DNA from: an uncultured Muribaculaceae bacterium
GTDB taxonomy: Bacteria; Bacteroidota; Bacteroidia; Bacteroidales; Muribaculaceae
Reading direction: 5' to 3'
Assembly (NCBI GenBank): GCA_910587475.1
Contig: CAJUMR010000004.1
Span: 40,310 to 104,309, forward strand
DNA length: 64,000 nt
The position numbers were made by a program, and so were the translations under genes. Under the pieces are notes generated by a model. That model was given only the letters and a program-made list of their open reading frames with translations, did not search any database and was not told the origin of the DNA. This document shows, piece after piece, positions 9,151 to 18,400 of this stretch (the stretch's first letter is position 1; each line of letters opens with the position of its first letter).

Positions 9151-10802
9151 CGGTCGATTGTTATGTTTTGGCAGTTGTCGGTGACGACGTAATTGTCGAG
9201 CGAAGATTTGTTGCCGGTCAGACTGACGTCGGAGGCATCGCGGATCATGACTGCGGGGCGGCGGTCGGTGATAAATATGTTGTTGCGGATGATTATGTCG
9301 TGGTTGACGAAGCCTGGTGTCTGGCGGGCATCGGTGTTGACAAGCACACATGTCGGTTGCGACGGATGGCCGCAGTGGCCGCAATGCTCGATGTGGTTAT
9401 CCTCGATGATCATGTCGTGGACCGGTCCGCTTTCGTTCCATCCGAGTTCTGCTCCGAGTTTGATGGCTGTTTCGCAGCTGCCGCTGATGTGGTTCCGGGC
9501 AATGCGGGCGTTAGGGCTTTTGATGAGGAACGCTCGGGCAAGATGGCTCCTGACAACGTTGTCGGTGATTTCAACTGTAGGGAAACGCGACATGTTTGTC
9601 ATCTTCAGTTCGGTTAAGTCTCCGGTCGGGAGCTGCCGGTCGAATGTGACGGTCACTTGACGTGTTGCCAGTACTGTGTCGACGGCGGTAACGGCGTAGC
9701 GGCCTTGCTCGGCAAGATTGCGGCGGTCGATGATAACCATTGTATCGCCGACCGACGGATAATCGATCGATTGTGCATGAAGATCCGCTCCGACTATTTC
9801 GATGCGGGCTGCTGATTGGTTGCCGCATGGTTTGAAGTCATAATAATAGTTGTGCACGTTTGTGCAGTCGTCGCCTTGTCCGGCAAATGTCGAGTTTCTG
9901 ATTGTCAGTTTTCCGGAGCATGATGTGAAATGGGTGGCGTCGGTGTTGGTCGAGATCACTTGATCGTCGGCGGGCACCACTTGCAGCCCGTCGATGGTGA
10001 TGTCAGACGACAGGTGGCCGACGATGCCCATGCCCGGTTGACTGTGGATCTTGACGTTGCTGATGACAATGTTATCAGACTCTTTTATCATTATGGCGGG
10101 GCGGTAGTGTCCTCCGTGGCGCAGGACTGCGTAATCGCCAATGGCCGGGCGACGTGGAGAGAGCATCCTTATGGTGGTGCTGTCGATCAGCTGTTTGGCA
10201 GTGACGCTGCCGGTGTATAGCCGCTTTGTGGCAGAGTAGACGAAGTGTACGCGGCCTGTGACTGTGCTGTCGATGAAGGTGTAGCGGCTGCGGTCGAATG
10301 TGATGTCGAATGACAGGCTGTCTGACGCCACGACGCGTCCGACTGTGTTTGGCGGCCGGTGGTATGATATGGTGAGACCATCGATGCTTATGTCATTTGA
10401 TTTGTCGATAGTCATTACCTCGTACCATCCTTTCAACCGCAGCACCGCGCCCGCGGCCTTGACCGATGTGCCGGTGCAATCCGACAGGTCAAAAGCCTTG
10501 ACATAAGGAGCGCCTGGTCTGAACAGCTGTTGCTGTACGCGTTCGCCGTATGCTCCTCCGATAGCCTCGCGTTCAATTTTCATGGCCGTCGGGTCTTCGA
10601 TGTCGTAGATCCCGGGAGGCATTATCAGCGTTGTGCCCGGATTGCGGCGGCAGTAGTCGCAAGCCGCGGCAATGGCGTGGAGGTCGTTGTGGCCGTCGTC
10701 GGGTGTCGCTCCGAAATCTGTCACGGATATTTGTTTTGCTGCATACAGAGTGTTGGCGGTCAGCAGTGTGAGCAGTATGGCAGTCAGACGGAGCGGTTTC
10801 AT
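9147..10802 (-). CDS. Right-handed beta-helix glycosidase, GH110-like
   Basis: An exported protein (551 aa from ATG 10802; a TTG at 10808 is an alternative). Signal peptide 1-21 ends LYAA. ISVTDFGATPDDGHND opens a pectin-lyase-type beta-helix. The block DATHFTSCSGKLTIRNSTF followed by QGDDCTNVHNYYYDF, with the two consecutive Asp, resembles the core of GH110 exo-alpha-1,3-galactosidases, which release terminal alpha-galactose from mucin-type and blood-group B glycans. Repeated short strands (ISNVKIHSQ, ITIDGLQVV, IIIRNNIF) form the coils. GH110 membership is by motif recollection; another beta-helix hydrolase is possible. Translationally coupled to the regulator downstream. Confidence 0.62.
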   Translation of the reverse strand: MKPLRLTAILLTLLTANTLYAAKQISVTDFGATPDDGHNDLHAIAAACDYCRRNPGTTLIMPPGIYDIEDPTAMKIEREAIGGAYGERVQQQLFRPGAPYVKAFDLSDCTGTSVKAAGAVLRLKGWYEVMTIDKSNDISIDGLTISYHRPPNTVGRVVASDSLSFDITFDRSRYTFIDSTVTGRVHFVYSATKRLYTGSVTAKQLIDSTTIRMLSPRRPAIGDYAVLRHGGHYRPAIMIKESDNIVISNVKIHSQPGMGIVGHLSSDITIDGLQVVPADDQVISTNTDATHFTSCSGKLTIRNSTFAGQGDDCTNVHNYYYDFKPCGNQSAARIEIVGADLHAQSIDYPSVGDTMVIIDRRNLAEQGRYAVTAVDTVLATRQVTVTFDRQLPTGDLTELKMTNMSRFPTVEITDNVVRSHLARAFLIKSPNARIARNHISGSCETAIKLGAELGWNESGPVHDMIIEDNHIEHCGHCGHPSQPTCVLVNTDARQTPGFVNHDIIIRNNIFITDRRPAVMIRDASDVSLTGNKSSLDNYVVTDNCQNITIDR

Positions 10803-10834
10803 TGTCAAGAGGGGGTGATATTAGGGTTTGTCTG

Positions 10835-10842
10835 CAAAGATA
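10835..10842 (-). promoter_or_regulatory. -7 element of the glycosidase-regulator operon
   Basis: Minus-strand TATCTTTG, about 33 nt before the ATG at 10802. A canonical TTG at 20 nt is absent (a CTG lies at 19 nt), so activation by a regulator is plausible. Confidence 0.55.
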
Positions 10843-10849
10843 GGCAATG

Positions 10850-10872
10850 ATTCCGGAATGACAGGCATTCCG
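10850..10872. promoter_or_regulatory. Palindromic operator candidate upstream of the glycosidase
   Basis: CGGAATG-ACAGG-CATTCCG (10854-10872) is a perfect 7-bp inverted repeat. It overlaps the 10-bp palindrome ATTCCGGAAT (10850-10859). Both sit over the -33 region of the promoter and are not followed by a T-run, so they look like protein binding sites rather than a terminator. Confidence 0.45.
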
Positions 10873-10878
10873 AGGGTA

Positions 10879-10923
10879 TAAAAAGAGATGAGTCCCGGTG
10901 GCTGTAGGCCAGAGGGACTCATC
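10879..10923 (-). terminator. groES-groEL terminator
   Basis: GATGAGTCCC (10888-10897) pairs perfectly with GGGACTCATC (10914-10923). On the minus strand a CTTTTTATA tail follows. It ends the groESL transcript just before the glycosidase promoter. Confidence 0.85.
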
Positions 10924-10952
10924 GGGGATTTATAGGTAGACCTATTGGGAAA

Positions 10953-12590
10953 TTACATCATGCCTCCCATTCCACCCATGCCGCCTGCGGGCATTGCGGG
11001 AGCGTGATTTTCTTCTTTCTTGTCGGCGATCACACACTCTGTGGTGAGGAACATGCCGGCGATTGAAGCGGCGTTTTCGAGAGCTACGCGGGTAACCTTT
11101 GCCGGATCGATGACACCTGCAGCGAGGAGGTTCTCGTATCTGTCGGCACGGGCATTGTAGCCGAAGTCACCATTGCCTTCGCGCACCTTTTGAACGACTA
11201 CTGCACCTTCGACGCCTGCGTTGGCAGCGATCTGGCGGAGCGGTTCTTCGATTGCACGTTCGACGATGGCGATACCTGTCTGTTCGTCGTCGTTGTCGCC
11301 CTTGAGGTTCTTGAGGCTTTCGAGACAGCGGATGTAAGCCACGCCGCCGCCGGGGACGATGCCTTCGGCGATAGCTGCGCGGGTAGCGCTGAGAGCGTCG
11401 TCGACGCGGTCTTTCTTTTCTTTCATTTCAACCTCGCTGGGTGCGCCGATGTGGAGCACTGCGACGCCGCCTGCCAATTTGGCGAGACGTTCCTGGAGTT
11501 TCTCGCGGTCGTAGTCGCTGGTTGTCTTTTCGATCTGCGACTTGATCTGAGCCACGCGTGCCGAGATAGCGTCTTTTGCACCTGCGCCGTTGACGATTGT
11601 CGATGTCTCTTTGTTGACAGTCACCTTTTCGGCTGTTCCGAGATCCTGGATTGTGGCAGTGCTGAGCTGCATGCCTTTTTCTTCAGAGATGACAGTGCCG
11701 CCGGTGAGGATGGCGATGTCTTCGAGCATTTCCTTGCGACGGTCGCCGAAGCCAGGGGCTTTGACTGCGCAGATCTTGAGCGAGCCGCGGAGGCGGTTGA
11801 CAACGAGAGTTGCAAGCGCTTCCTGATCGACATCTTCAGCGATGATGAGCAGCGGACGGCCGCTTTGAGCCGAAGCTTCGAGCACGGGGAGGAGATCCTT
11901 GAGGTTGGAGATCTTCTTATCGTAAAGGAGGATGTAGGGTGAATCCATCACACACTCCATCTTTTCGGGATTTGTCACGAAGTAGGGTGAGATGTAACCA
12001 CGGTCGAACTGCATGCCTTCGACGATGTCGATGGTTGTCTCGGTGCCCTTTGCTTCGTCGACTGTGATCACGCCTTCGCGTTTCACTTTTTGCATGGCTT
12101 CTGCGATGAGTCGGCCGATGGTTTCGTCGTTGTTGGCTGATACGCGGGCGACATCTTCGATTTTCTTAAAGTCGTCGCCGACTTCCTGTGCCATGTCTTT
12201 GATTTCTTCAACAACGGTTGCGACAGCTTTATCGATACCGCGTTTGAGATCCATAGGGTTTGCGCCAGCTGCAACGTTTTTGAGACCTACGGCGATGATC
12301 GACTGAGCGAGGACAGTGGCTGTTGTTGTGCCGTCGCCTGCATCGTCGCCTGTCTTTGACGCAACTTCTTTGACGAGCTGTGCGCCCATGTTCTGGAACG
12401 GATCTTCGAGCTCGATTTCGCGTGCGACGCTCACACCGTCTTTAGTAATGTGGGGTGCACCGAATTTTTTCTCGATGATCACGTTGCGGCCTTTCGGGCC
12501 GAGTGTCACTTTCACAGCGTCGGCAAGAGCGTCGACGCCGTTTTTGAGCTCTTCGCGAGCCTTGATATTGAATTTTATTTCTTTAGCCAT
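10953..12590 (-). CDS. groL: Chaperonin GroEL
   Basis: 60-kDa chaperonin, 545 aa, normal length. The ATP-binding segment LGPKGRNVIIEK and DGVSV, the catalytic Asp region GDDAGDGTTTATVLAQ, the apical domain and the flexible tail GGMGGMGGMM are all present. It forms the 14-mer folding chamber with GroES. It lies 39 nt downstream of groS in the usual order and shares its sigma-54-like promoter. No second copy is visible here. Confidence 0.99.
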   Translation of the reverse strand: MAKEIKFNIKAREELKNGVDALADAVKVTLGPKGRNVIIEKKFGAPHITKDGVSVAREIELEDPFQNMGAQLVKEVASKTGDDAGDGTTTATVLAQSIIAVGLKNVAAGANPMDLKRGIDKAVATVVEEIKDMAQEVGDDFKKIEDVARVSANNDETIGRLIAEAMQKVKREGVITVDEAKGTETTIDIVEGMQFDRGYISPYFVTNPEKMECVMDSPYILLYDKKISNLKDLLPVLEASAQSGRPLLIIAEDVDQEALATLVVNRLRGSLKICAVKAPGFGDRRKEMLEDIAILTGGTVISEEKGMQLSTATIQDLGTAEKVTVNKETSTIVNGAGAKDAISARVAQIKSQIEKTTSDYDREKLQERLAKLAGGVAVLHIGAPSEVEMKEKKDRVDDALSATRAAIAEGIVPGGGVAYIRCLESLKNLKGDNDDEQTGIAIVERAIEEPLRQIAANAGVEGAVVVQKVREGNGDFGYNARADRYENLLAAGVIDPAKVTRVALENAASIAGMFLTTECVIADKKEENHAPAMPAGGMGGMGGMM

Positions 12591-12629
12591 GATTATTCTG
12601 TGTTTGATTGTTGAGTTATAGTATTTTGA

Positions 12630-12905
12630 TTAGAGAACGACCGCGAGCACTTCGCTTTGGCGCATGATGAGTCCTTTTTCGCCATCACCGAGTTCGATTT
12701 CAGTGCCTGCGTATTTGCCGTAGAGCACGTTGTCACCTGCTTTGAGAACCATTTCTTCGTCTTTGGTGCCGTTGCCGACAGCGATGACTGTGCCTTTCAA
12801 TGGTTTTTCTTTAGCAGAATCGGGAATGATGATGCCTGATGCGGTAACTTCTTCTGCCGGTGCGGGTTTGATGAGCACGCGGTCTGCCAATGGTTTCAGT
12901 TCCAT
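12630..12905 (-). CDS. groS: Co-chaperonin GroES
   Basis: 10-kDa chaperonin lid of GroEL (91 aa). PLADRVLIKPAPAEEVTASG includes the mobile loop ahead of GIIIPDSAKEKP, and the C-terminal YGKYAGTEIELGDGEKGLIM is typical. First gene of the operon. Its ATG lies about 53 nt downstream of the predicted start of the sigma-54-type promoter. Confidence 0.99.
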   Translation of the reverse strand: MELKPLADRVLIKPAPAEEVTASGIIIPDSAKEKPLKGTVIAVGNGTKDEEMVLKAGDNVLYGKYAGTEIELGDGEKGLIMRQSEVLAVVL

Positions 12906-12968
12906 AATTTTGTCGTTTTAGGATATATTTTTAATGTTGTTATTGTTTCTTTGTCTGCTTAGAGATAT

Positions 12969-12984
12969 TGCAAGTACCGTGCCA
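12969..12984 (-). promoter_or_regulatory. Sigma-54-type promoter of groESL
   Basis: On the minus strand TGGCAC (12979-12984), 5 nt (GGTAC), TTGCA (12969-12973). This is a full match to the RpoN -24/-12 consensus TGGCACG-N4-TTGCW, including the G after TGGCAC. A start near 12958 would give a leader of about 53 nt. No TAnnTTTG element competes in this stretch, and there is no CIRCE repeat. Confidence 0.65.
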
Positions 12985-12994
12985 AACTTGTTTT

Positions 12995-13029
12995 TGACAT
13001 GCTGTCATGACACGACTGACAAAATGTCA
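12995..13029. promoter_or_regulatory. Paired TGACA-N3-TGTCA palindromes upstream of groESL
   Basis: Two sites, 12995-13007 and 13017-13029, are each TGACA-N3-TGTCA and start exactly 22 bp apart, two helical turns. TGTCATGACA (13003-13012) forms a third overlapping palindrome. The arrangement suggests a dimeric regulator on one DNA face next to the -24 element. The rest of the 306-nt gap 12906-13211 holds only the promoter of the gene at 13212. Confidence 0.6.
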
Positions 13030-13110
13030 ATGTTTACCATTGTATCACCACTGTAAACAATTTTTAATTATAAAAGTTCATTATCAGGCCGATTATCAGA
13101 GCTATTGTTG

Positions 13111-13141
13111 TTGCACTGCTCGTTTTTTTTCGCTAATTTTG
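13111..13141 (+). promoter_or_regulatory. Promoter of the lipoprotein gene at 13212
   Basis: TTG (13111-13113), 20 nt, TAATTTTG (13134-13141). The start would be near 13148, about 64 nt before the ATG. Confidence 0.65.
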
Positions 13142-13211
13142 CCAAATGTCCGACAAAATTGATGTCGGCTTTATTTTCTATGTTTTGTAAATAAATTATT
13201 TTTAGAAATTA

Positions 13212-13991
13212 ATGAAACTCAATTTTTTGAATAGCAAGTCGGCATTGGCGCTCGTATTTGCAGTGTTAATGTCTGGTTCGCTGTTGTCATGCGTTCCGAC
13301 TTACGATTCTGGTGGCGGCGATCCGGGCTCTACATCTCCCGATAAAAAGCCGGATCCGGACAATGTCAAGAGCATGTATCTCTACAGCGACAGCGGTGAC
13401 AACATCGCAGGTCTCGGTTTTCATCGTGACGGCTACCTTACCTCGCTGACATCGGCCGATTGGTATTTTGCGTCGATCGGTTATGTGCCGGGCATCGGCA
13501 ATGTAGATTATATTCCGGTCAACAATTGGGATGTGCTGATGTTTCCGCATGTCGGTGAAGGCTTGGTGGCCTATAGTCCGACACAAGGTTTTGTGCGCAT
13601 GCTCATTGGAGCGATCGTCAATGACGAACAAGGTAGGCCGGTGGCGGTCGGGCTGGAATTTCTCGGAGGTTTCTCCGGTGTTGAGGATCCTCTCGAACTC
13701 AAGGAGTGGTCGTTTGATTTCGATGAGAACGGCGGTAGCGCCGTAGCTGAGTTGTCAGGTAAAAAATATGCCACCTATCAGCTGCAGTGTCGCGAAAGCT
13801 GGCTCAAGGTCCGCCAGTCTTATTCGACATATAAATTCATCTATGACCGCATCAACATCGAGGTTGAACCTAACCCAACGACCGAAGAACGCCGGGCTCT
13901 GGTGACGGTCCGCACAAGTTCGGGCAAGGACTCGACCTTTACGGTTATCCAGGCCGGAAAACCGGAAGAAGACAGCGAAGACGAAGAGTAA
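13212..13991 (+). CDS. Outer-membrane lipoprotein with BACON-like C-terminal domain
   Basis: A 259-aa lipoprotein of unknown function. The signal peptide ends in a lipobox (SLLS-C at residue 27), followed by a Gly/Ser/Asp-rich flexible linker with surface-export-like acidic residues. The central region (55-165) is not recognised. The last 75 residues (WLKVRQSYS, then NPTTEERRALVTVRTSSGKD and a final TVIQAG) follow the pattern of Bacteroidetes BACON/Ig-like domains. The tail is very acidic (EEDSEDEE). It is a single gene between its promoter and a terminator, so the context gives no function. A surface glycan-related role is only a guess. Confidence 0.75.
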   Translation: MKLNFLNSKSALALVFAVLMSGSLLSCVPTYDSGGGDPGSTSPDKKPDPDNVKSMYLYSDSGDNIAGLGFHRDGYLTSLTSADWYFASIGYVPGIGNVDYIPVNNWDVLMFPHVGEGLVAYSPTQGFVRMLIGAIVNDEQGRPVAVGLEFLGGFSGVEDPLELKEWSFDFDENGGSAVAELSGKKYATYQLQCRESWLKVRQSYSTYKFIYDRINIEVEPNPTTEERRALVTVRTSSGKDSTFTVIQAGKPEEDSEDEE

Positions 13992-14014
13992 TCTTACAAT
14001 ATCAATAATAAGCG

Positions 14015-14046
14015 AAAAGGCTCTGACGTGAAAGTCAGGGCCTTTT
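14015..14046. terminator. Bidirectional terminator
   Basis: AAAAGGCTCTGAC (14015-14027) pairs with GTCAGGGCCTTTT (14034-14046) with one mismatch. A/T runs lie on both flanks. It serves the plus-strand lipoprotein gene and the converging ribbon-helix-helix gene. Confidence 0.85.
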
Positions 14047-14070
14047 CTGCATATTGTATCAAATTGCTTT

Positions 14071-14298
14071 TCAGTCTGAAGTCGCAGGTTCTCCTGCCGG
14101 AGATGACTCATCGGCGGCTTGATTGTCAGATTGACAACCTTTAGCCTTGTTTCTGCCATGACGTCGGAGCGAGTCGGCGATTATCCACTGTATCTGACCG
14201 TTGACCGAGCGAAATTCTTGTGCAGCCCATTGTTCGACGAGTTCCATCGTTGCAGGATCGAGTCGCAGCAGGAAGCCTTTGGTTTGCTGTTTGGCCAT
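14071..14298 (-). CDS. Small Arc-like ribbon-helix-helix protein
   Basis: A 75-aa protein. Residues 1-48 (KGFLLRLDPATMELVEQWAA, then SVNGQIQWIIADSLRRHGR) match the Arc/MetJ ribbon-helix-helix pattern: a beta strand for DNA contact and two helices. The last 25 residues are polar and disordered. It lies 18 nt downstream of the SPFH gene, a pairing I recall from other Bacteroidales, so it may control that gene or act as its partner. There is no toxin gene beside it, which argues against a classical toxin-antitoxin module. Confidence 0.75.
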   Translation of the reverse strand: MAKQQTKGFLLRLDPATMELVEQWAAQEFRSVNGQIQWIIADSLRRHGRNKAKGCQSDNQAADESSPAGEPATSD

Positions 14299-14316
14299 GA
14301 GTAGTGCGGCTTGCTT

Positions 14317-15288
14317 TTACTGATAGAGTGTGCCTGTGTTGAGAACCGGTTGAGCCGGTTCGTCGCCGCAAAGCACAACGAGGAGATTGCTCACCATGGT
14401 TGCCTTGCGCTCTTCGTCAAGTTCGACGACGTTTTCTTCCTTGAGTTGATCGAGAGCCATCTTGACCATCGACACTGCTCCTTCGACAATTTTTTCGCGA
14501 GCCGAGATAATGGCTGAAGCCTGTTGGCGACGAAGCATCACGGCTGCAATTTCAGGGGCATAAGCGAGATAGTTGATACGGGCTTCGACGACTTCGATGC
14601 CGGCCATCGACAAGCGCTCGTTAAGCTTGGTCTCGAGTTGTTCGTTGACCTCATGACCGTCGCTGCGCAGGGTGATTTCGTTTGACTTGCCTGTCTCTTC
14701 GTCATAGGCATAACGGCCAGTGACCTCGCGGAGGGCCGCATCGCTCTGTATGCCGACGAAAGCGTCGAGGGCTTTTGCCACGCCTGCCGTAGATGACGTT
14801 GCAGTCAGCGATTGGCTACTGACCGTCACGCTCTGCACGTCTCCGGCGTCGATGTCGAATATGGCTCTGTAGGTGTCGCGCACTTTCCATACGAGCACCA
14901 TGCCGATCATCACCGGATTGCCCACCTTGTCATTGACCTTGATCGGCGGAATGTCCATGTTGCGGATTCGGAGCGACACTTTTTTCTTGGTCATGAACGG
15001 GTTGACCCAAAAGAAGCCGGTGTGTTTAAACGATCCGCGGTATTCACCGAAGAATATCATCACTCTGGCTTGATTGGGCTGGAGAACAAAGAAGCCACAC
15101 GACAGAATGACCATGCATATAAATGCAGCCGCAGCAGTCAATCCGGCAATCCAGTAGAGGTCGGCGGGCATGACGATGAAGAGTGTCACGACGATAGCCG
15201 GGATGAGCAGGAAAGTGAGTGCCAACATGCCAAACCCACTCATAATCCGTCCCCCATAGGGGAACTCGCAATTCATTTCCTTTTTCAT
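14317..15288 (-). CDS. SPFH/band-7 membrane protein
   Basis: A 323-aa inner-membrane protein. Two hydrophobic helices (about 17-43 and 47-70) precede an SPFH domain: NQARVMIFFGEYRGSFKHTG, the WVNPF motif, and MAGIEVVEARINYLAYAPEI, followed by an Ala/Arg-rich coiled coil (QQASAIISAREKIVEGAV). Proteins of this kind assemble into membrane cages with roles in membrane organisation or proteolysis control. It is transcribed just ahead of the ribbon-helix-helix gene; no NfeD or protease partner is adjacent. Confidence 0.88.
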   Translation of the reverse strand: MKKEMNCEFPYGGRIMSGFGMLALTFLLIPAIVVTLFIVMPADLYWIAGLTAAAAFICMVILSCGFFVLQPNQARVMIFFGEYRGSFKHTGFFWVNPFMTKKKVSLRIRNMDIPPIKVNDKVGNPVMIGMVLVWKVRDTYRAIFDIDAGDVQSVTVSSQSLTATSSTAGVAKALDAFVGIQSDAALREVTGRYAYDEETGKSNEITLRSDGHEVNEQLETKLNERLSMAGIEVVEARINYLAYAPEIAAVMLRRQQASAIISAREKIVEGAVSMVKMALDQLKEENVVELDEERKATMVSNLLVVLCGDEPAQPVLNTGTLYQ

Positions 15289-15408
15289 GATGATATTGTT
15301 TTGATATTATTATGAATGCAAAGATAGTTTTTTAATCTGAAATAACAAGCATCCAGGATGGAATTGTAGAGTTTGGCATTTAATTTTCAAGGCTATGTAT
15401 AAAACATG

Positions 15409-15452
15409 TATAAAAAGGCGAGGAGCGACAGTCGTCAGACCAGCGCTCCTCG
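15409..15452 (-). terminator. secA terminator
   Basis: CGAGGAGCG (15419-15427) pairs with CGCTCCTCG (15444-15452). A CCTTTTTATA tail follows on the minus strand. It ends the long secA transcript. Confidence 0.85.
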
Positions 15453-15473
15453 TCTTAGTTGTTGGCTGTGCCA

Positions 15474-18400
15474 TCAGGCGTTGCGGCCGTGGCAGTTTTT
15501 ATATTTTTTGCCTGATCCACAAGGGCAGGGATCATTTCGTCCGATGCGGGGTGCGGCTGTAGCCGGCATCTGGCGCTGCGGTTCGTTCTGAGGTGCCGAT
15601 GCAGCCTGACGCTGAGCTTCTTCGCCGGGCAGGCTTGCGCGCGACTCGCGGTAGTTGGGGTTAGGCCTTGACGGCATCTCGGGTGCGGCCTGCTTCACCT
15701 CGGGCTGGGGACGCTGCTGCTCCTGGTTGGGCTGCTGTTCGTCTTCGCGCGGTGCGCGCACCGGTATCTGGGCGCGCATCAGAGCCGACATAGCCTTGAC
15801 GTTAAGCTGGTTCAGCATGCCTTCGAAGAGGTGGAATGATTCGACTTTGTAGATCACGAGCGGATCTTTCTGCTCGTAGCTTGCATTCTGCACCGACTGG
15901 CGGAGCTGATCGAGTTCGCGGAGATGTTCTTTCCAGAGTTCGTCGATTGTGACAAGCAGGAGGGCTTTCTGCCATTCCTTGATGATCGAGCGGCATTCAG
16001 TATCGAAAGCTTCTTGAAGGTCGACGCGGAGGTTGAACACTCTCTTTCCATCGGTGACGGGCACGATGATGCGTCCTCTGTAGGCCGAATTTTCGATAAG
16101 CTGAGAGATTACAGGCATGGCAACTTCGCGGATGCGTTCGTTGCGGCGGTTCATCGCTTCGATGGCGACTTCGCGTACGCGCTCCACACGATCCTCGCGG
16201 TCGAGGCTGCGGAATTCATCTTCAGTCAGAGGAGACTCGATGCTCAGCACTTTGAAGAGTTCGAGGCAGAAGTCGGCATAGTCGTTGGGCTGATCATGAG
16301 TCATGACAATGTTTTCGACGCAGTCATAGAGCATGTTGGCGATGTCGATGCCGATGCGTTCGCCGAGGAGGGCATGATGGCGGCGGTTATATATATATGT
16401 ACGCTGCTTGTTCATTACGTCGTCGTATTCGAGAAGACGTTTACGGATGCCGAAGTTGTTTTCTTCGACGCGCTTCTGAGCTTTCTCGATGGCGTTGGTC
16501 ACCATCTTGTGTTCGATAGGTTCGCCTTCCTGAAGACCGAAGCGGTCGAGCCATTTCATGACACTGTCGGTTGCGAACAGACGCATCAGCTGGTCTTCGA
16601 ACGACACGAAGAAGATCGAAGAACCCGGGTCGCCCTGACGTCCGGCACGACCGCGGAGCTGTCGGTCGACGCGGCGAGATTCATGGCGCTCGGTGCCGAT
16701 GATAGCCAGACCGCCGGCGTCTTTCACTTCCGGCGTCAGCTTGATGTCTGTACCACGTCCGGCCATGTTGGTCGCAATGGTCACCATGCCTTTCTGACCG
16801 GCGAGTGCCACAACCTGGGCTTCCTTCTGGTGGAGCTTGGCGTTGAGCACCTGACAGTCGATCTTGCGCATGTCGAGCATGCGTTTGAGGAGCTCGGAGA
16901 TTTCGACTGATGTAGTGCCGACGAGCACCGGACGGCCGGCGTTGCGCAGCTTGACGATCTCTTCGATCACAGCGGCATATTTTTCTTTCTTGGTCTTGTA
17001 GACGCGGTCGTTCATGTCGATACGAGCCACTGGCTTGTTGGTAGGGATGGTGACCACGTCGAGTTTATAGATATCCCAGAGCTCGCCTGCTTCGGTCTCT
17101 GCCGTACCGGTCATACCTGCGAGTTTGTGATACATTCTGAAGTAGTTCTGGAGAGTGATTGTCGCGAATGTCTGTGTGGCGGCTTCGACTTTCACTCCTT
17201 CCTTCGCTTCGATCGCCTGATGGAGTCCGTCGCTGTAGCGGCGGCCTTCCATGATACGTCCGGTCTGTTCGTCGACGATTTTGATCTTGTTGTCGTCGAT
17301 CACATATTCGACGTCTTTTTCGAAGAGTGTGTAGGCTTTGAGCAGCTGGCTGACGGTGTGGACGCGCTCGGCCTTGACGGCGTAATTCTGCATCAGCTCG
17401 TCCTTGCGTTGCTGGCGTTCAGCCGGATCTGCGATGGTTTCGACTTCCGACAGCTGAGAAGCGATGTCGGGGAGGACGAAGAACTGCGGGTCGTTGGTTT
17501 TGCCGGTCAGTTCGTCGATGCCTTTGTCGGTGAGATCGACGCTACGGTTTTTCTCATCGATGACAAAGTAAAGGGGATCGGTGACTACGGGCATTTCGCG
17601 GCCATTGTCCTGAAGGTAGTGAGCCTCGGTCTCGAGAAGGATGTTCTTCATGCCTTCCTGGCTGAGGAACTTGATCAGGGCGCTGTTTTTGGGCAGACCC
17701 TTGTAAGCGCGGAAAAGGAGTAGGGCTCCTTCTTTTTTCACTTCTTTATCGTCGGAGGCAAGCTTGGCTTTGGCGTCGGTGAGGATTTTTGTCACCAGAC
17801 GGCGCTGAGCCTCTACAACTTTCTGGACATTGGACTTATATTCGTCGAAGTATTGGTCGTCGCCTTTCGGCACAGGACCTGAGATGATGAGCGGTGTGCG
17901 GGCATCGTCGATGAGCACAGAGTCGACCTCGTCGACAATTGCGTAGTAGTGCTTGCGCTGCACCAGATCGGCGGGCGTCATGGCCATATTGTCGCGGAGG
18001 TAGTCGAAGCCGAATTCGTTGTTGGTGCCGAATGTGATGTCACACTCATAGGCTGCGCGACGCTGGGGTGTGTTGGGCTGATGTTTGTCGATGCAGTCGA
18101 CGGTCGAACCGTGGAACATGTACAGCGGACCCATCCACTCGGAGTCGCGTTTCGAGAGGTAGTCGTTGACGGTGACAACGTGGACGCCTCTGCGTGAGAG
18201 AGAGCGGAGGAACACCGGAAGTGTAGCGACGAGGGTCTTACCTTCGCCGGTGGCCATTTCGGCGATCTTTCCTTGATGGAGAACGATACCGCCGATGAGC
18301 TGGACTTCGTAGTGGGTCATGTCCCAGGTGACCTCATTTCCGCCGGCGAGCCAATGGTTTTTCCATATGGCTTTGTCGCCTTCGATCGTCACGAAATCGC

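Noticed and set aside
9151..9384. N-terminal extension of the regulator at 7462
   Set aside because: The extra residues are Arg/His/Pro-rich shadow of the glycosidase frame; the lipoprotein signal starts at ATG 9150.
12906..13211. CIRCE or HrcA-type operator at groES
   Set aside because: The palindromes are TGACA-N3-TGTCA; TTAGCACTC-N9-GAGTGCTAA is absent.
14071..14298. Toxin-antitoxin module
   Set aside because: A ribbon-helix-helix protein is present but the neighbour is an SPFH membrane protein, not a toxin.
15924..16910. Long plus-strand frame opposite secA
   Set aside because: Shadow of the conserved SecA coding sequence.
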